NCBI GenBank assembly: GCA_029309925.1
Contig: JARKND010000004.1
Span: 186,001-250,000 of the forward strand
Length of the DNA: 64,000 nt
Direction of reading: 5' to 3'
From: Fulvivirgaceae bacterium JP3-4
Lineage (GTDB): Bacteria; Bacteroidota; Bacteroidia; Cytophagales; Cyclobacteriaceae
The notes below the pieces were generated by a model that was not told the origin of the DNA, did not search any database, and saw nothing but the letters and a program-made list of their open reading frames with translations. Shown here piece by piece: positions 63,516 through 64,000 of this stretch (position 1 is the first letter of the stretch; each line of letters starts with the position of its first letter). The position numbers were made by a program, and so were the translations under genes.

Positions 63516-64000
63516 ATGGCTGAACTACTGGAACAGGTGCAAACCAAGGCAAAATCATGGATGAGCAGTCCTGTTATTGACGAAAAAACCAAACAACTGG
63601 TGAAATCACTTCTCGAAAAGCAAGATTCGAAGGAACTGATCGACAGCTTCTATAAGGATCTTGAGTTTGGAACAGGTGGACTTCGTGGGGTGATGGGTGC
63701 AGGGTCGAACTGCATGAATCAGTACACCGTTGGCGTTGCCACGCAAGGAATGGCCAATTACCTGTTGAAAACTTATCCGGGCAAAAAAATTCAGGTAGCC
63801 ATCGCGCACGACAGCAGAAATAACAGCAGATTTTTTGCCGAGATCACTGCGAACGTATTTTCAGCCAACGGCATTCACGTTCATCTGTTCGCAGAGTTAA
63901 GGCCCACTCCACTCCTTTCGTTTGCCATCCGCTATCTGAAGTGCGAGTCTGGCGTTGTGATCACTGCGTCTCATAATCCAAAAGAATACAATGGATACAA
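63516..64000 (+). CDS. Phosphoglucomutase/phosphomannomutase family, N-terminal part
   Basis: Partial gene running off the right edge: 161 codons from ATG 63516 (MAELLEQVQTKAKSWM). The protein is an alpha-D-phosphohexomutase of the long bacterial type, with substrate-entry motif FGTGGLRGVMGAGSN near residue 50 and the active phosphoserine loop TASHNPKEYNGY at the window edge. The family interconverts hexose 1- and 6-phosphates (or pentose phosphates). Specificity cannot be told without the sugar-binding loops, which lie outside the window. A TATTTTTG -7-like box at 63486-63493 lies 22 bases upstream of the ATG. Confidence 0.93.
   Translation, partial: MAELLEQVQTKAKSWMSSPVIDEKTKQLVKSLLEKQDSKELIDSFYKDLEFGTGGLRGVMGAGSNCMNQYTVGVATQGMANYLLKTYPGKKIQVAIAHDSRNNSRFFAEITANVFSANGIHVHLFAELRPTPLLSFAIRYLKCESGVVITASHNPKEYNGY

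Overview
The window is chromosomal DNA of a Bacteroidota bacterium, most likely a gliding-type Cytophagales relative. Evidence: two proteins end in type B C-terminal sorting signals of the type IX secretion system (T9SS), two PorP/SprF-like partners flank them, methionine synthase is split in two, there are DUF1573 and LVIVD-type proteins, starts lack clear Shine-Dalgarno sequences, and TAnnTTTG-like -7 boxes occur. The order-level guess is inference. No rRNA, tRNA, CRISPR array, phage or insertion sequence was recognised.

Layout. 1-4.6 kb: a signal-peptide gene leaving the left edge, an AI-2E/PerM exporter, cysE-cysM (cysteine synthesis), a small unknown protein and a thioredoxin. 4.6-13 kb: a secreted alpha/beta hydrolase and three tandem FtsX/MacB-like permeases with no ATPase nearby. 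13.3-18.5 kb: methionine cycle genes, split metH (two genes overlapping by 8 nt) and metF, with a four-helix-bundle (S23/IVP-like) gene wedged between them and a structured metH leader upstream. 19-22.8 kb: an overlapping three-gene envelope operon (two LVIVD-like lipoproteins and a barrel-like protein), a Ppx/GppA phosphatase that seems to lack an ATG/GTG/TTG start, and an outer-membrane barrel. 22.9-43.4 kb: a T9SS surface-protein cluster, PorP/SprF fused to SPOR, a 1079-aa FG-GAP/Ig/PKD protein, a 4808-aa giant adhesin of about 38 SprB-like modules, and a second PorP/SprF overlapping the adhesin stop. 43.5-51 kb: a small PLDc_N membrane protein, a repeat-rich gap, ppk1-gyrB, a secreted LRR protein, a tandem 97-bp repeat and an NTF2-like secreted protein. 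51-64 kb: CoA-binding protein, M61 peptidase, FAD oxidoreductase, MORN-barrel protein, tryptophan dioxygenase divergent from glutaryl-CoA dehydrogenase, DUF1573 protein, trpS, a small unknown, HPPD and the start of a phosphohexomutase.

The most unusual feature is a dispersed set of short tandem arrays with a strict 7- or 8-bp period. Each locus uses a different word, several loci have two inverted arms, and the outer edges nearly always lie within a few bases of a stop codon. Nine loci occur in 50 kb. One pair of inverted octamer arms frames the four-helix-bundle gene exactly, and that gene's stop codon is part of the last octamer. In another case an arm supplies the last residues and stop of an oxidoreductase. 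I propose these as one architectural class of intergenic element. Its function is unknown.
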